From CAVSJA01 sp963728145 (lineage in GTDB: Bacteria; Bacteroidota; Bacteroidia; Chitinophagales; Chitinophagaceae), in assembly GCA_963728145.1 (NCBI GenBank), contig CAVSJA010000008.1, forward strand, positions 434,001-498,000: a stretch of DNA of 64,000 nucleotides, in the 5' to 3' direction. The translations under genes and the position numbers were made by a program. This document shows positions 52,859 through 60,966 of the stretch, piece by piece (the first letter of the stretch is position 1; every line of letters begins with the position of its first letter). The notes beneath the pieces are model-generated. The model saw nothing but the letters and a program-made list of their open reading frames with translations. It was not told where the DNA came from and searched no databases.

Positions 52859-55098
52859 AAGAAGAAACCAAGTTTAAGTCGGGCAAAAAACGGAACTCCT
52901 GGCGTGAAATGAATTTCTTCAACAGGCGCCGGTTCATTCTTTAAACGGGATTCCGTGTTAAACTGTGCCTCATTCCATTCCACATTGAAAAGGTTTTCAA
53001 TCGCGATTCCTACTTCGTATTTTTTTCGCGTATAGTTCAGAGAAAGATCAGCCACCGTGTAGCCATGGGCAATGACGGTATTGGTTTCATTGGCAGGCCG
53101 GTCTTTCATGTATCGATAGCGTATGCTTCCATTGAAGCCATTTTCCATTTTAAAATTTAACCCGCCTGTGCTTGTGAAAGTTGGTGCAAGAGGTATATAG
53201 TCTTCACCTTTTGGACTTTCCATACTTCTTGGCTTGGTCAGGTTCAGGTTGAGGTCAGCAAATAACCAGGAATTGAATTGATACCGGGCGGAGAGATCAA
53301 CGCCTTTGCGTTCTGTTTTTCCGCTCGGCTCTATGACACCCGCATCTCCTACATAAACAAATTCTTGTTCCAAATAAAGATACCAGATGGCAACATCGAT
53401 GAATAAGCGGGATACAGGTTTAAACGTAAGCCCGAGGTCAGCGCCATAGGCTGCAGGCAGTATTTCCTTACCGTTATTAAATGCAACAACACGGGTGTCA
53501 TTGGAATGAAATCCCTTACCCGTCTTTAAATAAACCTGCCAGCGGGGATTAAATGTATACTGGATATTTAATTTCGGGCTAATGATGGCTTCCGATTGAA
53601 CAGGCAATTCAGCATTGTTCAATTTATCCAGGTATTTATTTCTGAAGTAATCAAATCGAAGCCCGATATCGAATAACCATTTATTTTTCTGAAAAGTTTG
53701 ATCAATATAAACAAAGGCATTAAGCTCAGCTATATCTCCCAATTGTACCGGCTCAAGTATTTCTGTCCTGTTCTTTGTATGCGAGAGCTCAGAGTTGTTT
53801 GTTTTATCAGCACGGAAACCCGTTGCAAAACTTGAGGTCAAATTCCATTCTTTCCATTGATAGGGGAGTTTGAATCTCGATAGTCCGCCAAAAATATTTC
53901 TGGCTTCTTTTTGATGGATTTGGTCGCCGTTGATTGAGTCCTCCAGGAAGAAGGTGAAGTTTGAAAATAAACTGAAATTGTAATTCGTATAGTAGAGTTG
54001 ATTTTCAAAAACCGCGTTATTCTTTAAATAGGAGGATAACTTAATATTGGCGTTCGTTCGATTGGTATATCCACCTTCTGTATCATCGATGGCTCCAAAC
54101 CGTCCGATCATCCCTGCCTTGACCGCCCGTTCGGGAATTTGTCCGGACGCATTCCATTGACTGTTGAAAGTAGATAGTGCAATGCTAAGCCGGTTGTTTT
54201 CGCCAATTTTTGAATTGAATTTTCCGAAGAGATTGAATCGATTGAAGTATTGAGGCGACTCAAAAGCCCCATCAGTATACATGAATTCGCTGGCGATATA
54301 AGCGTTAGTTCCATTATCTTTTTGTTTGCTGCCAAGCAAATCTATCATTGCAACAGTTCTAAACGTATTGAATTGACCCGCTTCAATTTTTACTTCATTT
54401 CTTTCCAGGCTGTTCAATGTTTGAAAGTTTACATAGCCGGCAGTATTAAAGTTTCCCTGTTGTGAATAATAAGGTCCTTTGCCCCAATCAATATTCGCGA
54501 TTGTTTCAGGAATTAGAAAATGGAGATCGGCATAGCCCTGCCCATGCGCATGCGAGACCATGTTAACCGGTATTCCATCTACTCCAATATTTATGTCAGT
54601 TCCGTGATCAATATCGAACCCGCGAAGAAATATCTGTTCTGCTTTTCCACCACCTGCATGTTGCGCGATGAATAAGCCCGGAACAATTCTCAATAGATCC
54701 TGTGAAGTTTTTGCAGGTTGAAGATTTAAATCAATACGGCTTATTGTGGTAAAAGATTTATCATAAGTCTGGGGAAGGATCACTACTTCCTGTAGATTGA
54801 TTGCACCCTTTTCCATTTCTATTGGCTGCCCGGCATTCAATTGATCAAGCTTGATTTCTTTGCTTTGATAACCGATATGCGATAACTGTATAGTGGCGAC
54901 AGCATCATTTTTGATTGGGATAATAAATTCTCCTTTTTGGTCGGTTGCGTAGATGGTTTGGGCATTTCCGATTCTTACGCAAACAAGGTCCAATGGTTCC
55001 TTTGTGATCCGATCGATCACTTTACCCTTGATATTCTTTTGAGCAAAAGCGAACGAAGTAACTAACAAGCTCAGGAATAAAGTAAATATTGTCTTCAT
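52855..55098 (-). CDS. TonB-dependent receptor (outer membrane)
   Basis: 747 residues with a signal peptide (LFLSLLVTSFAFAQ). The carboxypeptidase-regulatory-like domain is KGKVIDRITKEPLDLVCVRI to LSHIGYQSKEIKL. The plug has SRIDLNLQPAKTSQDLLRIV, AGGGKAEQIFLRGFDIDHGT, DGIPVNMVSHAHGQGYADLH and NIDWGKGPYYSQQGNFNTAG. The barrel ends FFARLKLGFFF, with a terminal aromatic. Two dyads lie upstream (55109-55123, 55196-55214), unlike other genes here, so regulated expression is likely. The ligand is unknown; plug phrases such as NMVSHAHGQGYADLHFLIPE resemble receptors sometimes linked to metal uptake, which is weak evidence. Confidence 0.9.
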   Translation of the reverse strand: MKTIFTLFLSLLVTSFAFAQKNIKGKVIDRITKEPLDLVCVRIGNAQTIYATDQKGEFIIPIKNDAVATIQLSHIGYQSKEIKLDQLNAGQPIEMEKGAINLQEVVILPQTYDKSFTTISRIDLNLQPAKTSQDLLRIVPGLFIAQHAGGGKAEQIFLRGFDIDHGTDINIGVDGIPVNMVSHAHGQGYADLHFLIPETIANIDWGKGPYYSQQGNFNTAGYVNFQTLNSLERNEVKIEAGQFNTFRTVAMIDLLGSKQKDNGTNAYIASEFMYTDGAFESPQYFNRFNLFGKFNSKIGENNRLSIALSTFNSQWNASGQIPERAVKAGMIGRFGAIDDTEGGYTNRTNANIKLSSYLKNNAVFENQLYYTNYNFSLFSNFTFFLEDSINGDQIHQKEARNIFGGLSRFKLPYQWKEWNLTSSFATGFRADKTNNSELSHTKNRTEILEPVQLGDIAELNAFVYIDQTFQKNKWLFDIGLRFDYFRNKYLDKLNNAELPVQSEAIISPKLNIQYTFNPRWQVYLKTGKGFHSNDTRVVAFNNGKEILPAAYGADLGLTFKPVSRLFIDVAIWYLYLEQEFVYVGDAGVIEPSGKTERKGVDLSARYQFNSWLFADLNLNLTKPRSMESPKGEDYIPLAPTFTSTGGLNFKMENGFNGSIRYRYMKDRPANETNTVIAHGYTVADLSLNYTRKKYEVGIAIENLFNVEWNEAQFNTESRLKNEPAPVEEIHFTPGVPFFARLKLGFFF

Positions 55099-55108
55099 AA
55101 AATCAAAG

Positions 55109-55123
55109 GGATAAGCGTTATCC
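55109..55123. promoter_or_regulatory. 15-bp dyad GGATAAGCGTTATCC before the TonB receptor
   Basis: Perfect 6-3-6 inverted repeat 10 bases upstream of the ATG at 55098, in the position of a promoter/start site. A candidate operator. Confidence 0.4.
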
Positions 55124-55195
55124 GACCATATACGATAATAACGGCTAAATAGATTTGCAAAATTCGAGGAAAATTGATGAGAATAATTAGAATAT

Positions 55196-55214
55196 TTGAT
55201 CGACGGTCGATCAA
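55196..55214. promoter_or_regulatory. 19-bp perfect dyad TTGATCGACGGTCGATCAA
   Basis: Nine bases on each side of a central G are perfectly inverted. It lies 98 bases before the receptor start and 18 bases past the stop of the upstream gene. The size and symmetry are typical of TetR- or LacI-type operators. No regulator gene of those families is in the window. Confidence 0.5.
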
Positions 55215-55231
55215 CGATTTAAGGTTGGGCT

Positions 55232-56019
55232 CTACAAGCCGGCAAAATAATCATACCCTCTTTCCGCCCAATAATCCGCCGGCTTTTCGTTGTCAAAATA
55301 CATCGTACCAATTCGCTTTATGCTTTTAATCCCATACTTTACCGGGATGATGAGACGAAGGGGAAAGCCCTGCTTCATTGGAAGGGGTTCTCCATTTAGT
55401 TCATAGCAGAGTAATGTTTGAGGGTGCAGGGCACTCGGCATGTCAATTCCTACATAGTATTCTTCATCCGGGGTGAACAGCCCAACATATTTCATTGAAG
55501 CCTCATCCTGGAGCTTAAAGTGTTTTATGAAATCCGCGAATCGTACACCGCCCCACCAGGTGACCTGGCTCCAGCCTTCAATGCATTTGAAATTATGTAC
55601 AACTTCGGTCTTTGGCAGTTGTTTTAGATCATCCATTGAGATGAATAAAGTATCTCCATCTTTTTTGATCACATATAGTTGCCAGCTCTCGGCATCAAAA
55701 TCCTCACCCATTCCCAGATCCCCATTAACTCTTGCATTCTTTACCGCGGCCGATTTGGGATATTCCTTTACAAGCCGGGTTGGATCAAATGTTGATTGAA
55801 ACAGTTTTTCATTTGTATTAAGTACAGATCGCAGTGGCTTCTGTATTCCCCCGCGGAGACCACCATCCAATGGCTGACTAATCAACCAAAGCCAGGCACC
55901 GACAGCGAGGAATAGCAAAACAAAAAATATCGTGAACGAAATTATTGTTCTCCTCCTTATCTGTTGCTCAACAGATAGGGGGAGCTTCGTTCGAAGAGTT
56001 TTAAAATAGTATTTCTCAT
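55232..56019 (-). CDS. Molybdopterin-dependent oxidoreductase (sulfite oxidase/MsrP-like), membrane anchored, frameshift near 55975
   Basis: The catalytic part is the sulfite-oxidase fold: SWQLYVIKKDGDTLFISMDD, then the molybdenum-binding Cys in HNFKCIEGWSQVTWWGGVRF, ALHPQTLLCYELNGEPLPMK and GFPLRLIIPVKYGIKSIKRI. An N-terminal helix (SFTIFFVLLFLAVGAWLWLI) anchors it, facing the periplasm. No ATG lies in that frame; joining across the run of Cs at about 55975 links it to an ATG at 56019 (MRNTILKLFERSSP + LSVEQQIRRR), giving about 262 residues. The cytochrome b gene just upstream on the same strand probably supplies or takes electrons. The substrate is unknown. Confidence 0.8.
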
Positions 56020-56100
56020 ATAATATTTCCCATAAATTCCCTCCGTGTCGTCATTCGCGTCTCTACTAAGGCGGTAGGAACCTTACTTCTGTGGCCAAGA

Positions 56101-56122
56101 TTCCCGCTTTCGCGGGAATGAC
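56101..56122. repeat. Short palindrome TTCCCGCTTTCGCGGGAATG
   Basis: A copy of the 22-base palindrome at 50222. It lies in a repeat-rich stretch (56040-56156) with ccgtgtcg / cggataacacggagg words, between the cytochrome b and molybdopterin genes, and might form a hairpin within their shared transcript. Confidence 0.65.
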
Positions 56123-56156
56123 GCTGCCACGGAGGACACGGATAACACGGAGGAGG

Positions 56157-56840
56157 TTATAATTTATTTTTTTTGGAAGACGCTTCGTCTGTTTTAACAA
56201 TTTCAAAGCCCGTGACAATCCCTCTGAAATTATTCCAGCCTGCACGGATCACCTGGGCTATATGAACGAGGAAAAAAAGGCAATACCCGATCGTCAAAAT
56301 GAAATGCTCCAGTCTCGCCGCCTCGTAGCCCCCGCATAACGCGCAAAGCCAACCGAATTGAACGGGCTTATAAATTGCAATTCCTGTGACAACAGAACCG
56401 ATTCCCATCAGTATGATTGCTGTGTAGGCTATGCGTTGAGCTCCGTTGTACTTTTTTGCAACAGGAGCAGTTTTTTGAATCCGGAGATCATGTAATAAAA
56501 CCTGCCAGGATTCCCGAAGAGAATTCTTATTTGGCAATAGATATTTCCATTCACCCGAGATGGCCGTATACAATACATAGAAGATTCCGTTAATGAGAAA
56601 AAGCCACATGAAAACAAAATGAAAGGCCATTCCTTCAGCGAGCCGGAATGGTAGGTTTAAGGCCTCATAAAAACTCTGTGGGAAGAACCTGATGATTTCT
56701 TTCCCTCCAATCTTCACTGCATATACATCATTGGCCCAATAGATCAGCAATCCGCTCCAGATCATCACAGCCAGCACCGGAAAATTAACCCAATGAAACC
56801 AGCGGATGGCGAGGGGATGTTTCTTGATTATTTGCTTCAT
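56157..56840 (-). CDS. Cytochrome b-type membrane protein (hydrogenase/formate dehydrogenase cytochrome b-like)
   Basis: About 227 residues and four main membrane helices. Candidate heme ligands are His in the first helix region (LAIRWFHWVNFPVLAVMIWS), in MAFHFVFMWLFLINGIFYVL, and in ARLEHFILTIGYCLFFLVHI. This is the b561-type fold that accepts or gives electrons for periplasmic oxidoreductases. It is not the MsrQ (YedZ) family by eye, although the downstream gene is MsrP-like, so this may be an alternative partner. Start at the ATG at 56840 (MKQIIKKHPLAIRWFHWVNF). Confidence 0.8.
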   Translation of the reverse strand: MKQIIKKHPLAIRWFHWVNFPVLAVMIWSGLLIYWANDVYAVKIGGKEIIRFFPQSFYEALNLPFRLAEGMAFHFVFMWLFLINGIFYVLYTAISGEWKYLLPNKNSLRESWQVLLHDLRIQKTAPVAKKYNGAQRIAYTAIILMGIGSVVTGIAIYKPVQFGWLCALCGGYEAARLEHFILTIGYCLFFLVHIAQVIRAGWNNFRGIVTGFEIVKTDEASSKKNKL

Positions 56841-56889
56841 GAAAAGAGTAAATACGAAAGATCTGAGAAATTGGATTTGGGGTATCCAA

Positions 56890-57015
56890 TGAATAATCAA
56901 TAATTAATAATCAATAATCAATAATTTCTCGATGTGGAGCAAGCTTGATAGTCGCAAGCAACATCATGCCAGAAGAATTATTAATTATTTATTATTAATT
57001 ATTGATTATTATTTT
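56890..57015. repeat. Heptamer-word hairpin (aataatc / gattatt)
   Basis: The left arm gaataatcaataattaataa (56891-56925) and the right arm gaattattaattatttatta (56976-57012), with non-repeat DNA (gatgtggagcaagcttg) in the loop. It has the same construction as 36.2 and 45.2 kb. Confidence 0.7.
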
Positions 57016-57039
57016 GACCCTGGATGTTGAATGTACAGG

Positions 57040-57066
57040 AAGAAGGCCCCGCAAAGGCGGGGCCTG
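57040..57066 (-). terminator. Rho-independent-type terminator after the fasciclin gene
   Basis: AGGCCCCGC and GCGGGGCCT pair around a short loop (ctttg), starting nine bases after the stop codon; on the reverse strand the stem is followed by ttcttcct, a weak T-rich tract. Confidence 0.7.
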
Positions 57067-57074
57067 AAGAGCGA

Positions 57075-57644
57075 CTAGCTCTTGGGTAACACCACATGAT
57101 CTATGACGTGAATTACGCCATTGCTTTGATAGACGTTCTTGATGGTAACGGTAGACATACCTCCGTTTTCATCTTTAAGAACGATCTTGTTTCCTTTCAT
57201 CATCGCCCATAATTTTCCACCGGCAACGGTTTTTAATTCTGCCGTACCATTGCCTTCCTTGATCTTTTGAGCAAGTGCTTTTGAATCAAAATTTCCAGAT
57301 ATAACATGATAGGTAAGAACAGTGGTGAGTTTGCCTTTATTCTCAGGCTTGAGCAATGTTTCAACAGTTCCTTTGGGAAGCATACTGAAAGCATCATTAG
57401 TAGGAGCAAATACAGTAAAGGGACCTGAGCTTTGCAGGGTCTCAACAAGACCAGCAGCTTTTACAGCAGCAACCAATGTAGTGTGGTCTTTCGAATTCAC
57501 TGCATTTTCAACAATGTTTTTTGATGGATACATGGCAGCACCGCCAACATTGACAGTCTTCTCTTTATCCATTTTCTGAGCAAAAGTGGCGTTCATAGTA
57601 AATAAAGCGGCCAACGCCAGTACCGCGAATCTGATCCGTTTCAT
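57075..57644 (-). CDS. Secreted fasciclin (FAS1) domain protein
   Basis: 189 residues with a signal peptide (VLALAALFTMNATFAQ). One FAS1 domain: SKDHTTLVAAVKAAGLVETL, GPFTVFAPTNDAFSMLPKGT (H1 motif), VLTYHVISGNFDSKALAQKI and GVIHVIDHVVLP (H2 motif). FAS1 domains mediate adhesion in the periplasm or at the surface. A preceding AAMYPSKNIVENAVNS segment is usual in Bacteroidota members. A strong hairpin follows the stop. Confidence 0.93.
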   Translation of the reverse strand: MKRIRFAVLALAALFTMNATFAQKMDKEKTVNVGGAAMYPSKNIVENAVNSKDHTTLVAAVKAAGLVETLQSSGPFTVFAPTNDAFSMLPKGTVETLLKPENKGKLTTVLTYHVISGNFDSKALAQKIKEGNGTAELKTVAGGKLWAMMKGNKIVLKDENGGMSTVTIKNVYQSNGVIHVIDHVVLPKS

Positions 57645-57820
57645 AATTGTTTTTTAAGTTTTTTTCTCCCGCCGCTGGCAGGAGAAGAGTGATGGTTTAA
57701 TCTGTTAAATGTGAATTTGATTTTGCAGTGTTACATGTAACGAACAGGAATACTTACGGCGTCAGACAGAATCCAGATTTGGTAGTGTAAAAAAATTTCC
57801 AAACGAAATAATACCCTCTG

Positions 57821-57828
57821 TAAATTTG
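57821..57828 (+). promoter_or_regulatory. -7 promoter box TAAATTTG upstream of the EVE gene
   Basis: TAAATTTG matches TAnnTTTG, with tttcc about 20 bases upstream. Transcription from about 57833 would give a leader of about 66 bases containing the palindrome TCCCGATAGTTATCGGGA at 57859-57876. Confidence 0.4.
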
Positions 57829-57858
57829 ATGCCCGAAATCCTGGACTGAAATATGCAA

Positions 57859-57876
57859 TCCCGATAGTTATCGGGA
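57859..57876. repeat. Short palindrome TCCCGATAGTTATCGGGA
   Basis: A stand-alone copy of the 18-base palindrome found twice inside family A copy A2 (51558, 51634). It lies 22 bases before the EVE gene start. Confidence 0.65.
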
Positions 57877-57898
57877 GAAATTTGAAATCTGAAATAGT

Positions 57899-58312
57899 AT
57901 GAAATATTGGTTGGTCAAATCCGAGCCTTCATCATATAGTTATGATCAATTGGAAAAAGACAAGGAAACTGCGTGGACAGGTGTTCGTAATTACGCGGCC
58001 AGGCTTCATTTGCAAGGGATGAAGAAAGGAGACCTTGCCTTGTATTATCATAGCATGGAAGACCTGGAGATTGTGGGTATTGCCAAAGTTTCAAAAGAAT
58101 CCTATCCTGATCCAACTTCAAAAGATGACCCACGCTGGTTTGCAGTTGACCTGAAGCCATATAAAAAACTCAAGAAACCGGTTTCACTCGATACAATAAA
58201 GAAAACAAAGTCTCTCGCCAATATGGCGCTCGTGCGCATCAGCCGCCTTTCGGTACAGCCGGTAACGGAAGAAGAATTTAAGATTGTTATGGAATTGGCA
58301 GGAGAGAAATAA
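57899..58312 (+). CDS. EVE domain-containing protein
   Basis: 137 residues, the whole protein one EVE (YTH-like) domain: MKYWLVKSEPSSYSYDQLEK, TAWTGVRNYAARLHLQGMKK, GDLALYYHSMEDLEIVGIAK, and DDPRWFAVDLKPYKKLKKPV. EVE domains belong to the PUA/YTH superfamily and bind modified bases in DNA or RNA; some are linked to defence against modified phage DNA. This stand-alone form is broadly conserved and probably has a housekeeping role. There are no restriction genes next to it. Confidence 0.94.
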   Translation: MKYWLVKSEPSSYSYDQLEKDKETAWTGVRNYAARLHLQGMKKGDLALYYHSMEDLEIVGIAKVSKESYPDPTSKDDPRWFAVDLKPYKKLKKPVSLDTIKKTKSLANMALVRISRLSVQPVTEEEFKIVMELAGEK

Positions 58313-58317
58313 CCTTC

Positions 58318-58575
58318 CGCGTTCTCCGCGTTTCTTTGTGTTCTCTACGTCCTTCCCCCTTGAACCTTGTCATTTCGAGCCCGGTGCAATAATTGAAACT
58401 AATTGATGAGGCAACCAGGGCGAGAAATCTGCATAATCGGCGGTTCTGTTTCATTTCGAAATTACACGGAGTTTCCAGTTGTGCAGATTTCTCGCCCTAC
58501 TTTCCCTTTATGCGGAGAGATTTTTATTGACCGGGCTCGAAATGACAAGGTTCAAAAAGGAAGGACGCAGAGGGT
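58318..58575. repeat. Family A palindromic element, copy A3
   Basis: Outer arms ctacgtccttcc, gaaccttgtcatttcgagcc (58344-58382) and their complement (58533-58570) enclose agggcgagaaatctgc / gcagatttctcgccct and a unique centre. Its reverse complement matches A2 at 51.5 kb over most of its length, but without the nested TCCCGATAG palindromes. The 58576-58744 stretch after it shows nothing. Confidence 0.88.
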
Positions 58576-58744
58576 TACTCAAATATCACAAAGTTTATTG
58601 CAAAAGGGTTACTTCTATTTGTTTGCTGGTATCAAATACAAGCATCGAAGTTTATCACTCATCAATCAATTGAAAAAACACAAAAAGGTTTGTGAAAAAC
58701 ATGTTCACGATGCATCCTTAATTAACTCATACAAAAGTATAGCC

Positions 58745-59623
58745 ATGAAGATTCTAAAAAGAATTCTGGCAGCATTGCTGCTAATGATTTTTATTGCTTG
58801 TAATGATCAGTATAGGAGCAAGGAACAAAAAACAGATGACGTCACTTTGCAGACACCCGAAAAGCCTGAAGAAATCAGGGAAGGTGCAGATACAAGTTAT
58901 GCTGCTCCTCCTGGAATAAATGAAAAGAAACAGAACCAGCCACAATCCAGAATTGACTGGGACAAGAAGATTGTCAAGAATGGAAATCTAACTATCGAGG
59001 TTAAAAAAATTGATGAATTCCATACTGTAGTTCGTGATGCAGTAAAACGTGCTGGTGGTTATATTGCTCGTGAGGACCAAAACAAATCAGACTATAAAAT
59101 AGAAAATACGGTAACTGTGAAAGTTCCCGTTGATCAGTTTGAATCGGTCATTTTCTCTCTTACATCAAACCAGGAGAAGATAATTGAAAGGAAGATTAAC
59201 TCAGAAGATGTTACAGGAGAAGTAGTAGATACCCGTTCGAGAATTGAAGCCAAGAAAAAGGTTCGCGACAGGTATCTTGATTTATTGAATCAGGCTAAAA
59301 ATATGGGGGAAATTCTCCAGGTTGAATCTGAAATCAATGAGGTTCAGCAGCAAATTGAAGCAGCGTCAGGTCGGGTAAATTATTTGACGCATGCTGCAGC
59401 AATGAGTACTATTCAAATAACCTATTTCCAGATTGTTGGTCAGCAAATTCAGGATGATAAACCCCCGGCCTTTGGAGAACGAATGCTTAATGCATTTAAA
59501 GGCGGAGCGAATTGGATTGGAGAGTTCTTAATATTTCTTATAAATATATGGCCAGTGATGTTGGCTATTTTTCTTTTATTATTTGCAATCAAAAAAATTA
59601 AGCCAAAAGCCAAATCAATTTAA
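58745..59623 (+). CDS. DUF4349 lipoprotein
   Basis: About 292 residues with a lipobox (LLMIFIACNDQY). A Glu/Lys/Pro-rich linker leads to the DUF4349 domain: KKIVKNGNLTIEVKKIDEFH, AGGYIAREDQNKSDYKIENT, VTVKVPVDQFESVIFSLTSN, and the coiled coil ARIEAKKK-like SRIEAKKKVRDRYLDLLNQA, then EILQVESEINEVQQQIEAAS. A C-terminal membrane helix (IFLINIWPVMLAIFLLLFAI) ends in a basic tail. DUF4349 proteins are envelope proteins of unknown function. The start at 58745 is the first with a lipoprotein signal; the open frame upstream is family A repeat DNA. Confidence 0.88.
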   Translation: MKILKRILAALLLMIFIACNDQYRSKEQKTDDVTLQTPEKPEEIREGADTSYAAPPGINEKKQNQPQSRIDWDKKIVKNGNLTIEVKKIDEFHTVVRDAVKRAGGYIAREDQNKSDYKIENTVTVKVPVDQFESVIFSLTSNQEKIIERKINSEDVTGEVVDTRSRIEAKKKVRDRYLDLLNQAKNMGEILQVESEINEVQQQIEAASGRVNYLTHAAAMSTIQITYFQIVGQQIQDDKPPAFGERMLNAFKGGANWIGEFLIFLINIWPVMLAIFLLLFAIKKIKPKAKSI

Positions 59624-59683
59624 AATATGCAATTTAAAATCTAAAATAATTCCCATAGCGATTGCTGTTAGTTGTAAAAAGGG

Positions 59684-59718
59684 AAACAGTCCGCGGCAAT
59701 TGCCGGGACTGTTTTTTT
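59684..59718 (+). terminator. Rho-independent terminator after the DUF4349 gene
   Basis: AAACAGTCC and GGACTGTTT pair around ccgcggcaattgcc, followed by a run of Ts, 60 bases after the stop codon. Confidence 0.85.
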
Positions 59719-59838
59719 GAACTCTAACCATATAGGGTAGGAGAAGAAACTCTAAACTAAAAAATTCAGATGTGTTTGGAATAGTTCGGATTTATTACGT
59801 CGAGTATAGTTATTTATAGTGAGCAGATAGGAGGTTAG

Positions 59839-60822
59839 TTATTGACAAGTGTAAGTTATTCCCGAGGGAGGGAAGGTAAATCCGTCGGCAGTAATTGTAA
59901 CTGCAGCCGGATAACAATATAAATTATAGCTATAGGCGGCAGTAAAATAATCTGTATTCTGGCTCGTGTAAGTATGATTGTACCACTGCTTTGGATTGTT
60001 CGTTCCATAACTTGAGGTCAATAGTTTCATGATGCTATTACCCGCTGCATAATTCTTCTTTGTATCGAATGAATAAAAAGTGCTGCGATTTTTTTCGATT
60101 CCATTTTCATACTGACTTGTTCGTAGAAGGTGTCCAACTGTGTCGTACGTATATCTAACTTCTTTGGCGATAGCAGAAGGATTTGATTTGTATCGCTTGA
60201 TCCTTAGTTTATCACCGGAAATATTGTATTCGTAGTAATATGTCCGGCCCGTTGGCGTGAATGAAGTAAAATTCTGCCCGAGCAGAACAGTATCTGATTT
60301 GTAAACTGTGGCATTGATTACAGGAAAAATAACGGGAATGCTTCCGATTTGCTCCACTCGAAACGTATAGGTGAAATCAACCCTTGTTCCCGTGTGAATA
60401 TTCGCCAGATTCTCATAACCCGGACAACCAGAATCAGAATACGTATTGTCAACTAATATTGAACTTAGTTTTCCGTTCGTATAGGAAAAAACAGAACTGA
60501 GATGTTTTGTGTAGCAGTTGTAATAGCCTTCTCCAAAAGAGCTTAAAGGATTATCATTTTGATCATAGGTGAATCCATGGGGATCCGGCTGAACCGACAA
60601 TTCAAAATGCAATTCGCCTTCATAAATGGATGTCCCCCAGGAAAACCAATGGAAAAATTGGCCGCCATCCGTGATATTGCATTTTGCAAATGAGCATAGA
60701 GGAGGAGGCGGGCTTAAGAATTCGCTTTCTTTTTTAGGGTCGATGGTTGTCTTCTTACACGCAGTTGTGAAAAAACACAGGAAGGCAGCGGCAAGGAGGA
60801 AACAGCTTAAAGAACTTTTCAT
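59839..60822 (-). CDS. Predicted lipoprotein of unknown function with YD-like repeats
   Basis: 327 residues with a lipobox (CFFTTACKKTT). The mature part repeats short Tyr/Asp-rich phrases similar to YD or DUF4595-type repeats: FTYDQNDNPLSSFGEGYYNC, VFSYTNGKLSSILVDNTYSD, YYYEYNISGDKLRIKRYKSN, VRYTYDTVGHLLRTSQYENG. These form beta hairpins in surface lipoproteins. Cys at the ends (LCSFAKC, YTCQ) could pair. Function unknown. Confidence 0.68.
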   Translation of the reverse strand: MKSSLSCFLLAAAFLCFFTTACKKTTIDPKKESEFLSPPPPLCSFAKCNITDGGQFFHWFSWGTSIYEGELHFELSVQPDPHGFTYDQNDNPLSSFGEGYYNCYTKHLSSVFSYTNGKLSSILVDNTYSDSGCPGYENLANIHTGTRVDFTYTFRVEQIGSIPVIFPVINATVYKSDTVLLGQNFTSFTPTGRTYYYEYNISGDKLRIKRYKSNPSAIAKEVRYTYDTVGHLLRTSQYENGIEKNRSTFYSFDTKKNYAAGNSIMKLLTSSYGTNNPKQWYNHTYTSQNTDYFTAAYSYNLYCYPAAVTITADGFTFPPSGITYTCQ

Positions 60823-60966
60823 AGCCAGGTTTTTAGGTTCAATGAAAATTTTAAAATATCCGCAGAGTTAAGTAGTGAATAATACAGGGAGAAGTCTTGT
60901 TATTCAGCGGAGGGAATTAATTATTATACGGTTTGCGGGAGTTTAATTCGGAAGTCAATGGTGCAG

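Noticed and set aside
57899..58312. EVE protein as part of a defence island
   Set aside because: Neighbouring genes (fasciclin, DUF4349, repeats) are not defence genes, so no defence system is claimed.
58403..58744. N-terminal extension of the DUF4349 lipoprotein
   Set aside because: It is the open frame of family A repeat DNA; the lipoprotein signal begins at 58745.
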